From NCBI GenBank assembly GCA_030950085.1, contig JAUZRW010000265.1:1-36985 (forward strand): a stretch of 36,985 nucleotides of DNA, given 5' to 3'. Origin of the DNA: Anaerolineae bacterium. GTDB lineage: Bacteria > Chloroflexota > Anaerolineae > Aggregatilineales > Phototrophicaceae. Each line of letters opens with the position of its first letter. Position 1 is the first letter of the stretch. A program made the translations under genes and the position numbers. Under the pieces are notes generated by a model that saw only the letters and a program-made list of their open reading frames with translations, made no database searches and was not told the DNA's origin. Shown here piece by piece: positions 23,355 through 33,020 of this stretch.

Positions 23355-23805
23355 TGTGACACAATAACAATGCCAGAAACCTCATTGTACAGGAAAAAGG
23401 TATATTGTGCGTAATATTTTGGAAGAAATGATGGATAGTTGTATCAGAGCGACGTATGAAATTTGAAATCCTAATATGTCACAAAACGTATTTATGTTTT
23501 CCAGACAGACTCGTTCAGCCATTCCGGATTTATAGTATTCTAATATTAGCTTATGAACTTTTATGACCTTTATACACAGTTTATCATACAACAAGGCATC
23601 ACCCTGTCAAGTCAGAATTGTTAGGATGTTCTGATGTGTCAACGACAAATTAAATGACTTGCGCTAAAATGGGACTTAAGTTAGCGAATTGAAATATTTC
23701 TCAACCGTCAGGATGCACTTTATAGGCATATGATGTATAGTAGCAGTAGATTTGTTCGCTAACTAAAATAGACCAACCACCCCAAAATCTAGCGAGGGTT
23801 TTTTC
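23355..23805. other. 450-base gap upstream of the response regulator
   Basis: No convincing gene. A 70-codon frame on the minus strand (23382-23594) has hydrophobic, unordered composition and no ribosome-binding site. The right part is regulatory in appearance: CGCTAA near 23662, TTAGCG near 23682, CGCTAA near 23757 and TAGCGAG near 23790, which may be copies of one operator half-site on both strands. A possible -10 box lies at 23736. Confidence 0.45.
23713..23741 (+). promoter_or_regulatory. Possible promoter of the response regulator gene
   Basis: TATAGT (23736-23741) as -10 box, with a weak -35 (ATGCAC, 23713-23718) at 17 bases. This would give a leader of roughly 60 bases. The -35 match is poor, so an activator may be needed. 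Confidence 0.35.
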
Positions 23806-24732
23806 ATGAGCAAAGGTTCAATACTGGTCGTAGAAGACGACTTCGATATTTCTAATATGTTACGCATTTACTTCAGTGGGCAAGGGTATGCGGTTGAAGT
23901 GGCAGCCAAAGGCGGAGATGCTTTGACAGCAACGCGCAAACAATTGCCAAATCTGATTGTGTTGGATATCAACCTGCCGGATATGGATGGTTATGAAGTG
24001 TGTAAAGAACTTCGCACTACAACTCGCACGAGCCACATTCCGATTATCTTCCTTACTCAAAAAGACGAACGCAGTGACAAGATTCGCGGCTTAGAATTAG
24101 GGGCAGATGATTATGTTACCAAACCCTTTGATATTGAAGAACTGAAATTGCGTATCAACAATGCGATTGAAGCATCCATCAAGCACAAACAGATTGACTC
24201 GGTGAGTAATCGTCCAAAAGGTAGTTTGATTGAAGATCATCTGCGTGAACTCATGCGCGGTACAGATGAGTGGGCATATGTGGATGTTAAGATTCAGAAT
24301 TTTATATCGTTTAGCGAAGTTTATGGTTGGCAGGCTGGGGATGAAGTGATTCGCGCAACATCGCTCATGATTTCTGACATTGTGGATGAAATTGGGACAC
24401 AAGATGATTTTATCGGGCATCCCGGACGCGATAATTTTGTTATCATTACCCACAATAATGATGAAGACACACTGGGCGAAAAAATGGTTGAGCGTTTTGC
24501 CAAAGAGATTTTGCAGCATTATTCCTTCATTGACCGCGAACGGGGTTATATGCTAGATGGTGATAATCAGAAAGATTTGATGTCACTCTCAATAGGGTCA
24601 GTGAGTACGCGCACCCATCAGTTTAGTGATATTCGTGAAATCACAGAATTAGCCGCGAGTGACCGTCGCCGCAAACGCGATGGTACGGTGGGTGAAGATG
24701 ACGCGGCTGATGATATCCTGACAGCGTGGTGA
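23806..24732 (+). CDS. Response regulator with degenerate GGDEF output domain
   Basis: 308 residues. The REC domain (1 to about 122) has the acidic pair DD11-12, phospho-acceptor Asp54 in VLDINLPDMDG, and Lys107 in TKPF. A linker leads to a GGDEF-like domain (about 135-300), recognisable by the fold pattern DVKIQNFISFSEVYGWQAGD ... GHPGRDNFVII. Where an active cyclase has GG[DE]EF it has GRDNF (207-211), so it should not make cyclic di-GMP. It may bind GTP or act as a protein-interaction module. It lies immediately before the giant histidine kinase, so it is a likely phosphorylation target. Confidence 0.88.
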   Translation: MSKGSILVVEDDFDISNMLRIYFSGQGYAVEVAAKGGDALTATRKQLPNLIVLDINLPDMDGYEVCKELRTTTRTSHIPIIFLTQKDERSDKIRGLELGADDYVTKPFDIEELKLRINNAIEASIKHKQIDSVSNRPKGSLIEDHLRELMRGTDEWAYVDVKIQNFISFSEVYGWQAGDEVIRATSLMISDIVDEIGTQDDFIGHPGRDNFVIITHNNDEDTLGEKMVERFAKEILQHYSFIDRERGYMLDGDNQKDLMSLSIGSVSTRTHQFSDIREITELAASDRRRKRDGTVGEDDAADDILTAW

Positions 24733-24742
24733 TAGTTTATCT

Positions 24743-24797
24743 GGGCGAGATACTACTCGCCCCCAATGTCTTAACCTTCAATTGAGTTTCGGGTTAA
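24743..24797 (+). promoter_or_regulatory. Two hairpins between the regulator and kinase genes
   Basis: GGGCGAG-ATACTA-CTCGCCC (24743-24762) is a perfect seven-pair stem. After it TTAACC (24771-24776) can pair with GGTTAA (24792-24797), whose second arm sits next to the kinase start at 24804. This arrangement could attenuate transcription or control kinase translation. There is no T-tract after the first stem. Confidence 0.45.
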
Positions 24798-24803
24798 AAA
24801 TTC

Positions 24804-27800
24804 ATGGGCAACTTTGCGTTAATCGCTATTATCATTGGCTTGCTTTTATTAGTTGGATTGGTCTTGTGGCTACGCAGTCGTGAAGAGACGAGCAAATCTG
24901 CCAATGCAGATGCTATTTTGGGTCGTGTACCCCAAGCCTCTGAGAATGTTTCTTCGGCTGTTTTTGTTACCGCCACTGGGTCGCTGATTCATAGCAACGA
25001 ATTAGCCTTGGACTGGATGGGAATGTCTGATGCCGAGCCTGATTTGGAAGATGTTTTAGAACTCGTGCAACCTGCCGACAATTTTGTGGAGTTACTCACG
25101 CAGGAATCGGCGACTTCTTTCCAAATTAATGGTCACTGGGTCGAAGCCACCTCACATTATGTTCCAAACCCTAGTGGGGCGCGGATGGTGGTTGTGATGC
25201 GCGAACTAGCACAGAAAAAGGCGAGTGCAGACGACAAGCAAGAAGATATTATGGATGTCTCTAAGGCGATGTCCATCATCAATGATATTGGGGAAACCGT
25301 CAACGCGGGTATGGGTATTGAACTCGCTCTACAGGTATTGCTAGAAATTCTCAATCGGGCTATCCCGTCTGATGCAGGTGAAATTTGCATTTACGATGAC
25401 GTGCGGAAATTTTTGCAACAACGCGGTTGGATTGGCGATACACGCTATCTGCTGACAGTTGCTTCGCATGGTGGCGGTTATGAAGAAGGTCAGGGGATTG
25501 CTGGATGGATGTGGCAGCATCGTAAACCAGTGCTTATTAGTGGTCGTCGTGACGCTGTGAGCATTCAGAATCTGATGAAAAATAACCCCTATAAAAGTGC
25601 TATCGGTGTTCCGATTTGGCTAGGGGATGTTTTCATCGGTACACTGACAATGTTTAGCGATGATACGGGCATTTATCACTCTGATGCCGTTTCGCTATTA
25701 CAAGCAGTTAGCAACGCCGTCGGTATGACAATCCGCAATGCTGAGATGTATGCTAAACAAGAAGACCGCATCCGTGATATTGCGAGTTTGCAGCAAATCG
25801 CCGAACAACCTAAAGGGGAACGCGGTGGTGGGGCAATTTATGCCTTGTTGAATGAGCGTATGGCAAAGCTGCTGGATGCGGATATGTGCGGTGTGCTGCT
25901 TTATGATGAAGTACGACAGGCGCTGATGCCACAATTGCCCTTCTATGGTTTGCCAGACCATGTGGCAGATAAAGTCATCATTCCAATGCCTCCCGACTCG
26001 CCACAATTTGATATATGGCGTAATCAACCGTATTGGGTCTCCAACGATATTCGGGATGAACCCCTGCTCGAAACATTGCAATTAGGGGGGATTGTTGAAG
26101 CGGCAGGCGTTGATAATACGGCGCTATTCCCGTTGCAAATTGCGGGCGAACGTATTGGTATTATGGCAATTAGCAATACAAAAAGCGGCTTCATGCCCAA
26201 CGATATACAAAATCTGCGCGTGCTGTCATCCCAAGCGGCTATCGTGGTAGAAAATGTACGGCTCTATGAACGGGAACGGCGCATTGATACGGAACTCGTC
26301 GGCTTGCAAGAAATGACTTATGCTATCGGCGCACTCAGTCATGAAGGTGAGTTCTATTACGAAATTACGGAACGCATCGCTCGCCTGATGGAAAGCCAAA
26401 TGTGTGGTGTGTTATTGTATGATGAGAATCGCGGCGCATTGGTCAGTCAATTGCCGTTTTATGGTGTCAGCGATGATGTCATTGCCGATTATGCGATTGA
26501 TGTCCCGTCTGGCTCAATTATGGAACAATTGTGGACTGAAGAAAACTTCTGGTTTAGTAATGCTGTGATGACTGATACCTTGGTTTTCGAGGCTGGACTA
26601 GACAATATTGCTGAGAAGGTCGGCATAGAGAAAACCCTAATCGCGGCTGTTACGGCTGGTGGACGGCGTATTGGTGTGCTTCAGGTGTCGAATAAGATTA
26701 GCGGTGTTGATTTCGATGGCAAAGATGCCCGTTTACTCCAGATTTTTGCGACACAAGCTGGGGCAATTATCGAAAATGCACGTCTCTATCGTGAGGTACA
26801 AGTTCGGGCAGACCAAGCCGAAAGTCTACGGCGTGTTGCAGAATTAGCCAGTACCACCATGACAACCGAACAATCGTTTATACCGGTTTTGCAAGAAATT
26901 GCGACTCTCATCAATAGTGACATGGTTTATATCAATGTTGTTGATTACAACACCAATACGCTTATTACCTACCCACGTTGGGTTTATGGTATCAACATAG
27001 ACCAACCTGTCCGCCAAAATTTGATGGAAGAGGGCTACGAGCATATTCCAGCATGCTCAGGACGCTATTTCCTCACCAATAATCTCGAAACAGATACCCG
27101 TATTTTGACAGGCTATAAAGAGGTAGCCGAAAAATTTGGTATCAAGAATAGTGTCATTGTGCCATTGATGGTGGGCGACCACTTACTCGGTGAATTAGGG
27201 GTTGCCAATCGTCGTGAGGGCATATATACCGAAGATGATGTCGCAACATTTAGCACCGTAGCCGCACAAATTACCGCATCTGTAGAACGATTAATGCTTT
27301 ATGAAGCGACGGGCGAGAATCTGCGTCGCCGTGTTGAAGAACTAAATGCTATTGCCCGTATCAGTAACCAGTTAACTGTCACAGTTGAGTTAGATAAAGT
27401 GTTAGAAGTCATCCGCGAAGAGGCAGCAAAGGCGACTTATGCTGATGCTGGGTCGATTGTTTTGCTACGCCCTGTGGCTGATGAAAATGGTGATAATAAG
27501 CCCCAAATAGATAAACGCATTGGTGTCATTGAGAACTTGCGTGATTTTGCACCAATTGAGTATGAAGCGATTTTGAAAGCTAATGAAGCGGTTGTTGTTC
27601 ATGATTATGATGAATCTAACGCCTTAACAGCTTTTCCAAGCACTGCGCGTTCGGCACTCGCCGCACCTATCCTTTACCTTGAGAATGTTGTGGGTGTCAT
27701 CCATGTGTATGACAAAGACCCCAACGCCTTTGATGAGCAAGCATCGGTTTTCTTGATGACCCTTTCCGCAAAAGCATCATTAGCCTATCAGAATGCCTTG

Positions 27801-30800
27801 CTCTATAACCAGCAGATGGAACGGAGTGAAGTATTGCGGCGACGGGTTGACCAGTTGAATCGCATCTTTGAACTAGGGCAGATGGTACAAAGCGATACCG
27901 ACCCTGTGATGGTGCTAGAGGCGATTGCTTATAGTGTGCAACAATCAGTGGGTTTTGATAGTGTACTGATGACCCTTTTCGATGAAGATGAAGGCGTATT
28001 GCGGCGTGTCGCACAAGCGGGTATGCCTCTAATGGCTTTTATCGAATCACAAGAACGTATTTTAACAAGAGAGCAACTGGATAAGATTTTACAAGATGAA
28101 TTCCGTACCAGCGAAACTTACTTTTTCCCTGTGGAAAGGGTTAAAGATTGGTACACGCCAGATATCAATGCGCTCAGTGCATCTTACGAAGATAATCGTA
28201 GTGTTGATGTCCGTAGTAAAGAGTCATGGCATGATGGTGATATGTTGCTCGTGACTATCAATGGGCAAAATAACCAACTTTTAGGAGTCGTTTCACTAGA
28301 CCGTCCTTATAATAATCTTCGCCCCAACCGTGGCACGATTGAAGTTTTGGAAATTTTCGCGCATCAAGCCTCTAATTTGGTTGAAAATACCCGTATCTTC
28401 CGTGAAAGCCAACGCAGTGCGGAACATGAAGCGACGCTGAACGACACGCTAGAAGCTATTTCTGGTACATTGGATTTGAATGAGATGGCTGTTTCGCTGG
28501 CAACAGGGGTTCATGACCTTGTTCCATTTGACCGTTTGACATTGGTGCTGCTCAACGAACAAGATGAGGCGTTTGATTATTTGCGGACAACCTTTAACGA
28601 TGACGGCGACTCCGAACTTGTAGAAAGCCAACATAGTACGCTTGAACAGACAGCATTAGGGCGTACTTTTGATGAGCGTGAAGTCTATACCTATACAGTT
28701 GATGATGATGCCGTCAAAAATTATGATGATTTGCGCTCATGGTACGCGCAGGGTGAACAATCCACGATTATTCTCCCACTTTCATCAGGTGGTGAGTGTC
28801 TCGGTGCTTTGCATCTTGGTAGCAATGACCCACATTTATTGACAGGCTTCGATGTCTTACAAATCTTGCTGAGAACAGCGCAGATTGTCGCCAGTACCGT
28901 TCAGAATGCGCGTTTATTCAACCAAACAATGAACTTGCAAGTATTGAATCGTTCGGTTGTCGAGTCTATTCAGCAAGGGATTGTTGTGCTGGATAGTAGT
29001 GGACGCATCATCAGCATTAATGACTTCATGAAAAATAAATACGATTGGGATGATTCTGCACGCGGACAAGATTTGTTTGTCTATCAACCCGATTTAGCCG
29101 ATTTCTTGGTGGGCGATTTGCAGACTGTCTTGGAAAAAGGGGAACAGACCGAACATTTTAATAAACCATCTAGCACAGCAAAAGACGCGATTGTGCGTAA
29201 TTTCTACCTCTACCCACTGCGGTCTGGTGAGCAGGTGCGTGGGGCGGTGTTGTTGGTCGAAGATGTGACCGAACGCACACGGCTAGAAGAAGCGATTGAA
29301 AACCGCGCTAATCAACTTGCCGCATTGACAGAGGTTTCGACACGTATTACAGCTTCTTTAGAACGTGAAGAAGTTATCGAACTGGGGATGGATGAAATGG
29401 GTTGGATTATCCCCTTCGATACGATGACGATGTGGCGGCGCAACGGCTCATTTATGGTTCTGGAAGGGGGCAGTGGTTTTGACGAAAAGTTAGCCGATGA
29501 CTTCCATTTTCGCTTCCCTGATTATGATGTTGTGCAACAGCTTGTCGAGACAAAGCGCGTCATAAATCTTACGGCGACAAATGATGAAATTCCACAAATT
29601 GGTTTACCGAGCGATGAATCTATCCAAAGTTGGATGGGTGTGCCGCTTGTTAATCAAGGGCATGTCGTTGGCATGTTTATGCTGACAAAAGATGACCCCG
29701 ATTCGTATATCACACGGCAAGAGCATCATGTGGCATTTGCCTTTGCATCACAAGTAGCGATTGCCCTAGCCAATGCCGACCTCTTTGAACAAACATTTGA
29801 ACGCACGAATGAACTGGGAACACTTTTAGAAGCCGCACAATCGACATCCCTCACCCGTGATTTGAACGATGTGTTCAACACGGTTGCTGAGTTGATGTTC
29901 AGTGCCTTAGAAATGGAAAACTGTACCATCCTCATCTGGGATGAAGTCGATAATGAACTGGAAGTACAATTCAGTGGTAATCGTAGGCGCGATGACCAAC
30001 TCTTATTGTCCTTGGGAACACGTTACAGCGTATCGGATTATCCGGCACGGCAAAAAGCATTGCGTGACCGTGAAGTGGTGGTCATTGTTGATATTGAAGA
30101 TAAAAGCCGCGTTGCCCCTTACCCCTCCGAAATAGAAGAAATGCGGACATCTGGTAACACTGCGCGGATGATTGTGCCGTTGGTCGTGCGTGACCAAGCG
30201 ATTGGGCTTATCCAATTGGAGCAGGTTTCCAATGAGGAAGATGGGGTTTCTCAGCAAAAAGTTCGTTTGGCGCGTGCCTTGGGCTCACAGGTAGCGGTTG
30301 CCATTGAAAATGCTCGTCTTACCAGCGAAACAACAGCTCGCTTTGAAGAATTGCTGACGATTAATCAACTTTCGCAGGCAATTTCTTCCACATTGAAATT
30401 GGAAGATATGATGCCCATCATTCGTGACCAAGTGCCACAGGTGACAAGTGCTGAGGAGTTGTATCTCGCTCTGTATAATCCTGTCGATGAAAAGATTACT
30501 TTCCCACTAGCGGTACGTGGTGATGGCGAAGAGTTTCTAATTCCAACACGTCAACTAGGAAATGATGAGGTCTCCTATATCATTAAAAGAAAACATTCGT
30601 TGAGTCTGGGTGCGGATTATTTCAGCATTGATGAACTACGAAAAAGTATGAAAATTAGCAACGGCGAAGGGGATGTGAAAGCCTATATGGGTGTGCCACT
30701 TAAATCTGGCGATGAAGTGCTGGGTGTGCTGGCTATCCGTAACTTCGAGCGCAAGCGTGCCTTTACCCTCAATGATGACCGTATTCTGACCACAGTGGGG

Positions 30801-32609
30801 TCACAATTGGGCGCGGCTATTCAGAATGCCCGTCTTTTTGAGCGTATTCAAGAATCAGCAGAAGTGTTAGAAGGTCTGGTGCAAGAGCGGACTGATGAAC
30901 TAGAAGAAGAACGTGACCGTCTGGACACACTGTATCAGATTACGTCGGAATTGGCGCGAACACTGGATATGGAACAATTGCTAGAACGTTCACTTGGGAT
31001 GGTGAGTAAGGCTGTCGGTGCTGATGATGGTGTTATTATGCTCAATGACCCAGCAACGGATAATCTCTACTCACGAGCATGGATTAACCCTAATCATCTC
31101 ATTAGCCTTGAGAACGAAGATATTCGTACTCATCCGGCAGAAGGTTTGGCAACTTGGTTGATTAACAATGATAATACGAGTGAGCACGTTGTTGTGATTG
31201 AAGACCTCAATGATATGGATTACTGGGATGAGGCTGGACGTAAAACAGGCTTACGCAGTGCCTTGGCGGTGATGCTGGAAAATAATGAAGACCCGATGGG
31301 TGTGATGGTGTTGCTGGCTAAAGACCCCGGCGCATTCACAGAAAGTCACCTCAAATTACTTGTACCAGCAGCTAATCAGGTGGCAGCAGCCATCAATAGT
31401 GCTGACTTGTATCAACTCATCCGCGACCAAGCAGATCGCATGGGTAAATTGCTCCGTAACGAACAAGAAGAAGCACAGAAGAATAGTGCTATCCTCGAAA
31501 GTATTGAAGATGGTGTCATGCTTGCCAACTTCTCTGGCGAAATTGTCTTGTTCAATAGCTCGGCAGAACGTATTCTGGAATTAGCTCGCGACCAAGCAAT
31601 CGGTCAGAATGTGAATAAATTGACGGGGATTTATGGTGTATCGGCAAATCGCTGGACACAACTCATCAATGATTGGGCTAAAAGTGCGGAACATCCACAA
31701 TTTGTTGAAGAAAGTGTCACGGAACAAATCAAGTTAGGTGATAAAATCATTCAGACACAACTCTCACCTGTCTATATTGGCGACCTCTTCTTAGGAACAT
31801 TATCTGTATTCCGTGATATCACCAAAGATGTTGAGGCTGACCAAGCAAAATCGGCTTTTATTGCCAATGTATCACACGAATTTCGTACCCCATTAACACC
31901 CATTAAGGGCTTCGCGGATTTGCTGCTGATGAATGCCAGTGGTGCTTTGAGCGAGATGCAAGTGGATATGGTGCAGCGCATCAAAGACAATACACAGCGC
32001 CTAGAAGTGCTGGTTGAAGATGTGTTGAACATCTCGAAACTTGATAGTGGTGAAAGTACACTACAAATGGTGATGGTGAACTTGCGCGACTTTGTGACAA
32101 AATTACTAGACGAAATTGCCAATAATCCCACCAATACCGAGAAAAACCTAAAACATTCACTTCATCTGGCGGATGATATCCCATTCATCCGGGCTGATAA
32201 AGATAAGCTGCACGATATTCTCAAGAATGTGATTGATAATGCTTTCAATTATACGCTGGCAGGGGGTGAGGTGAGTGTTACTGTGGAGCGTTTGGCGGAT
32301 GCTGAAGCTGTACAGATAACGATTGTCGATAGCGGTGTGGGTATCCCCGAAGAATTCCATAGTGCAGTGTGGCGACGCTTTGAACGCCATGACCAAACGG
32401 CTGTTACACTTGATATTGCTGGAACGGGCTTGGGACTTTCGCTTGCAAAAGAATTGGTTCGCTTGCACAATGGGGATATCTGGTTTGAATCGACAGTTGA
32501 TGTCGGCACGACATTTTTTATCCGCTTGCCTATCGAACAAGCCAATTATCGCACTTCAACAATTGAGATGCCAGCAGTAGACGAAACTGAATCAATAGCA
32601 GGGGATTAA
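24804..32609 (+). CDS. Giant multi-GAF sensor histidine kinase (2601 residues)
   Basis: Membrane-anchored hybrid-free sensor kinase. One transmembrane helix (about 5-24) is followed by a PAS-like segment. Then come about eleven GAF domains, roughly at residues 169-320, 338-490, 503-663, 676-835, 848-1003, 1013-1200, 1212-1373, 1504-1663, 1671-1840, 1850-2013 and 2039-2203. A PAS domain lies after the seventh (about 1379-1493) and another after the last (2226-2343). A coiled coil with VQERTDELEEERDRLDTLY precedes the last GAF. The HisKA domain has SHEFRTPLTPIKGFADLLL with His2358. The ATPase domain shows NVIDNAFNYT, DSGVGIPEE and GTGLGLSLAKEL. It is followed after three bases by a CheY-like gene. 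It probably senses several small ligands or redox/light cues via the GAFs; which ones cannot be read from the sequence. Confidence 0.93.
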   Translation: MGNFALIAIIIGLLLLVGLVLWLRSREETSKSANADAILGRVPQASENVSSAVFVTATGSLIHSNELALDWMGMSDAEPDLEDVLELVQPADNFVELLTQESATSFQINGHWVEATSHYVPNPSGARMVVVMRELAQKKASADDKQEDIMDVSKAMSIINDIGETVNAGMGIELALQVLLEILNRAIPSDAGEICIYDDVRKFLQQRGWIGDTRYLLTVASHGGGYEEGQGIAGWMWQHRKPVLISGRRDAVSIQNLMKNNPYKSAIGVPIWLGDVFIGTLTMFSDDTGIYHSDAVSLLQAVSNAVGMTIRNAEMYAKQEDRIRDIASLQQIAEQPKGERGGGAIYALLNERMAKLLDADMCGVLLYDEVRQALMPQLPFYGLPDHVADKVIIPMPPDSPQFDIWRNQPYWVSNDIRDEPLLETLQLGGIVEAAGVDNTALFPLQIAGERIGIMAISNTKSGFMPNDIQNLRVLSSQAAIVVENVRLYERERRIDTELVGLQEMTYAIGALSHEGEFYYEITERIARLMESQMCGVLLYDENRGALVSQLPFYGVSDDVIADYAIDVPSGSIMEQLWTEENFWFSNAVMTDTLVFEAGLDNIAEKVGIEKTLIAAVTAGGRRIGVLQVSNKISGVDFDGKDARLLQIFATQAGAIIENARLYREVQVRADQAESLRRVAELASTTMTTEQSFIPVLQEIATLINSDMVYINVVDYNTNTLITYPRWVYGINIDQPVRQNLMEEGYEHIPACSGRYFLTNNLETDTRILTGYKEVAEKFGIKNSVIVPLMVGDHLLGELGVANRREGIYTEDDVATFSTVAAQITASVERLMLYEATGENLRRRVEELNAIARISNQLTVTVELDKVLEVIREEAAKATYADAGSIVLLRPVADENGDNKPQIDKRIGVIENLRDFAPIEYEAILKANEAVVVHDYDESNALTAFPSTARSALAAPILYLENVVGVIHVYDKDPNAFDEQASVFLMTLSAKASLAYQNALLYNQQMERSEVLRRRVDQLNRIFELGQMVQSDTDPVMVLEAIAYSVQQSVGFDSVLMTLFDEDEGVLRRVAQAGMPLMAFIESQERILTREQLDKILQDEFRTSETYFFPVERVKDWYTPDINALSASYEDNRSVDVRSKESWHDGDMLLVTINGQNNQLLGVVSLDRPYNNLRPNRGTIEVLEIFAHQASNLVENTRIFRESQRSAEHEATLNDTLEAISGTLDLNEMAVSLATGVHDLVPFDRLTLVLLNEQDEAFDYLRTTFNDDGDSELVESQHSTLEQTALGRTFDEREVYTYTVDDDAVKNYDDLRSWYAQGEQSTIILPLSSGGECLGALHLGSNDPHLLTGFDVLQILLRTAQIVASTVQNARLFNQTMNLQVLNRSVVESIQQGIVVLDSSGRIISINDFMKNKYDWDDSARGQDLFVYQPDLADFLVGDLQTVLEKGEQTEHFNKPSSTAKDAIVRNFYLYPLRSGEQVRGAVLLVEDVTERTRLEEAIENRANQLAALTEVSTRITASLEREEVIELGMDEMGWIIPFDTMTMWRRNGSFMVLEGGSGFDEKLADDFHFRFPDYDVVQQLVETKRVINLTATNDEIPQIGLPSDESIQSWMGVPLVNQGHVVGMFMLTKDDPDSYITRQEHHVAFAFASQVAIALANADLFEQTFERTNELGTLLEAAQSTSLTRDLNDVFNTVAELMFSALEMENCTILIWDEVDNELEVQFSGNRRRDDQLLLSLGTRYSVSDYPARQKALRDREVVVIVDIEDKSRVAPYPSEIEEMRTSGNTARMIVPLVVRDQAIGLIQLEQVSNEEDGVSQQKVRLARALGSQVAVAIENARLTSETTARFEELLTINQLSQAISSTLKLEDMMPIIRDQVPQVTSAEELYLALYNPVDEKITFPLAVRGDGEEFLIPTRQLGNDEVSYIIKRKHSLSLGADYFSIDELRKSMKISNGEGDVKAYMGVPLKSGDEVLGVLAIRNFERKRAFTLNDDRILTTVGSQLGAAIQNARLFERIQESAEVLEGLVQERTDELEEERDRLDTLYQITSELARTLDMEQLLERSLGMVSKAVGADDGVIMLNDPATDNLYSRAWINPNHLISLENEDIRTHPAEGLATWLINNDNTSEHVVVIEDLNDMDYWDEAGRKTGLRSALAVMLENNEDPMGVMVLLAKDPGAFTESHLKLLVPAANQVAAAINSADLYQLIRDQADRMGKLLRNEQEEAQKNSAILESIEDGVMLANFSGEIVLFNSSAERILELARDQAIGQNVNKLTGIYGVSANRWTQLINDWAKSAEHPQFVEESVTEQIKLGDKIIQTQLSPVYIGDLFLGTLSVFRDITKDVEADQAKSAFIANVSHEFRTPLTPIKGFADLLLMNASGALSEMQVDMVQRIKDNTQRLEVLVEDVLNISKLDSGESTLQMVMVNLRDFVTKLLDEIANNPTNTEKNLKHSLHLADDIPFIRADKDKLHDILKNVIDNAFNYTLAGGEVSVTVERLADAEAVQITIVDSGVGIPEEFHSAVWRRFERHDQTAVTLDIAGTGLGLSLAKELVRLHNGDIWFESTVDVGTTFFIRLPIEQANYRTSTIEMPAVDETESIAGD

Positions 32610-32612
32610 TCC

Positions 32613-32990
32613 ATGGCGCATATTCTAGTTGCGGAAGATGAACGTGATATACGTGAACTCATCGCCTTTACGTTGAAATTTGCAGGACATGAAATAACAC
32701 CAGCAGCGAATGGCGAGGAAGCTGTTAATCTCGCTAAAGAGAAATTGCCAGACCTCATCATGACAGATGTACGAATGCCCAAAATGACGGGTTATGAGGT
32801 GTGTAAAGCTATCAAAGCTGATGATACCACCAAGCATATCCCTGTCATCATTTTATCGGCAAAAGGGCAAGATGAAGAAATTGGGCAAGGGAAAGATGCT
32901 GGGGCAGATGACTATCTATTAAAACCATTTGCGCCAGATGAATTGACACGACGAGTAGCAGAAATATTAGAACGATTGGGCGTTTCTTAG
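32613..32990 (+). CDS. Single-domain CheY-like response regulator
   Basis: 125 residues, only a REC domain. Acidic residues are in VAEDERD, phospho-acceptor Asp52 in MTDVRMPKMTG, Thr/Ser switch in ILSAKG, and Lys104 in LLKPFAPDE. The start lies three bases after the kinase stop, so it is almost certainly co-translated and the direct partner of the kinase. With no output domain, it must act by protein contact, or pass phosphate to another component. Confidence 0.93.
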   Translation: MAHILVAEDERDIRELIAFTLKFAGHEITPAANGEEAVNLAKEKLPDLIMTDVRMPKMTGYEVCKAIKADDTTKHIPVIILSAKGQDEEIGQGKDAGADDYLLKPFAPDELTRRVAEILERLGVS

Positions 32991-33020
32991 GGAGTGCCTC
33001 CAGTTATTGGGTAGGAACGT

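Noticed and set aside
23382-23594. 70-codon minus-strand frame before the response regulator
   Set aside because: No ribosome-binding site, unordered hydrophobic composition and AT-rich intergenic context.
27697-28014. Minus-strand open frame within the giant kinase gene
   Set aside because: A shadow of the kinase coding strand. The plus-strand frame continues unbroken with GAF-domain motifs through this region.
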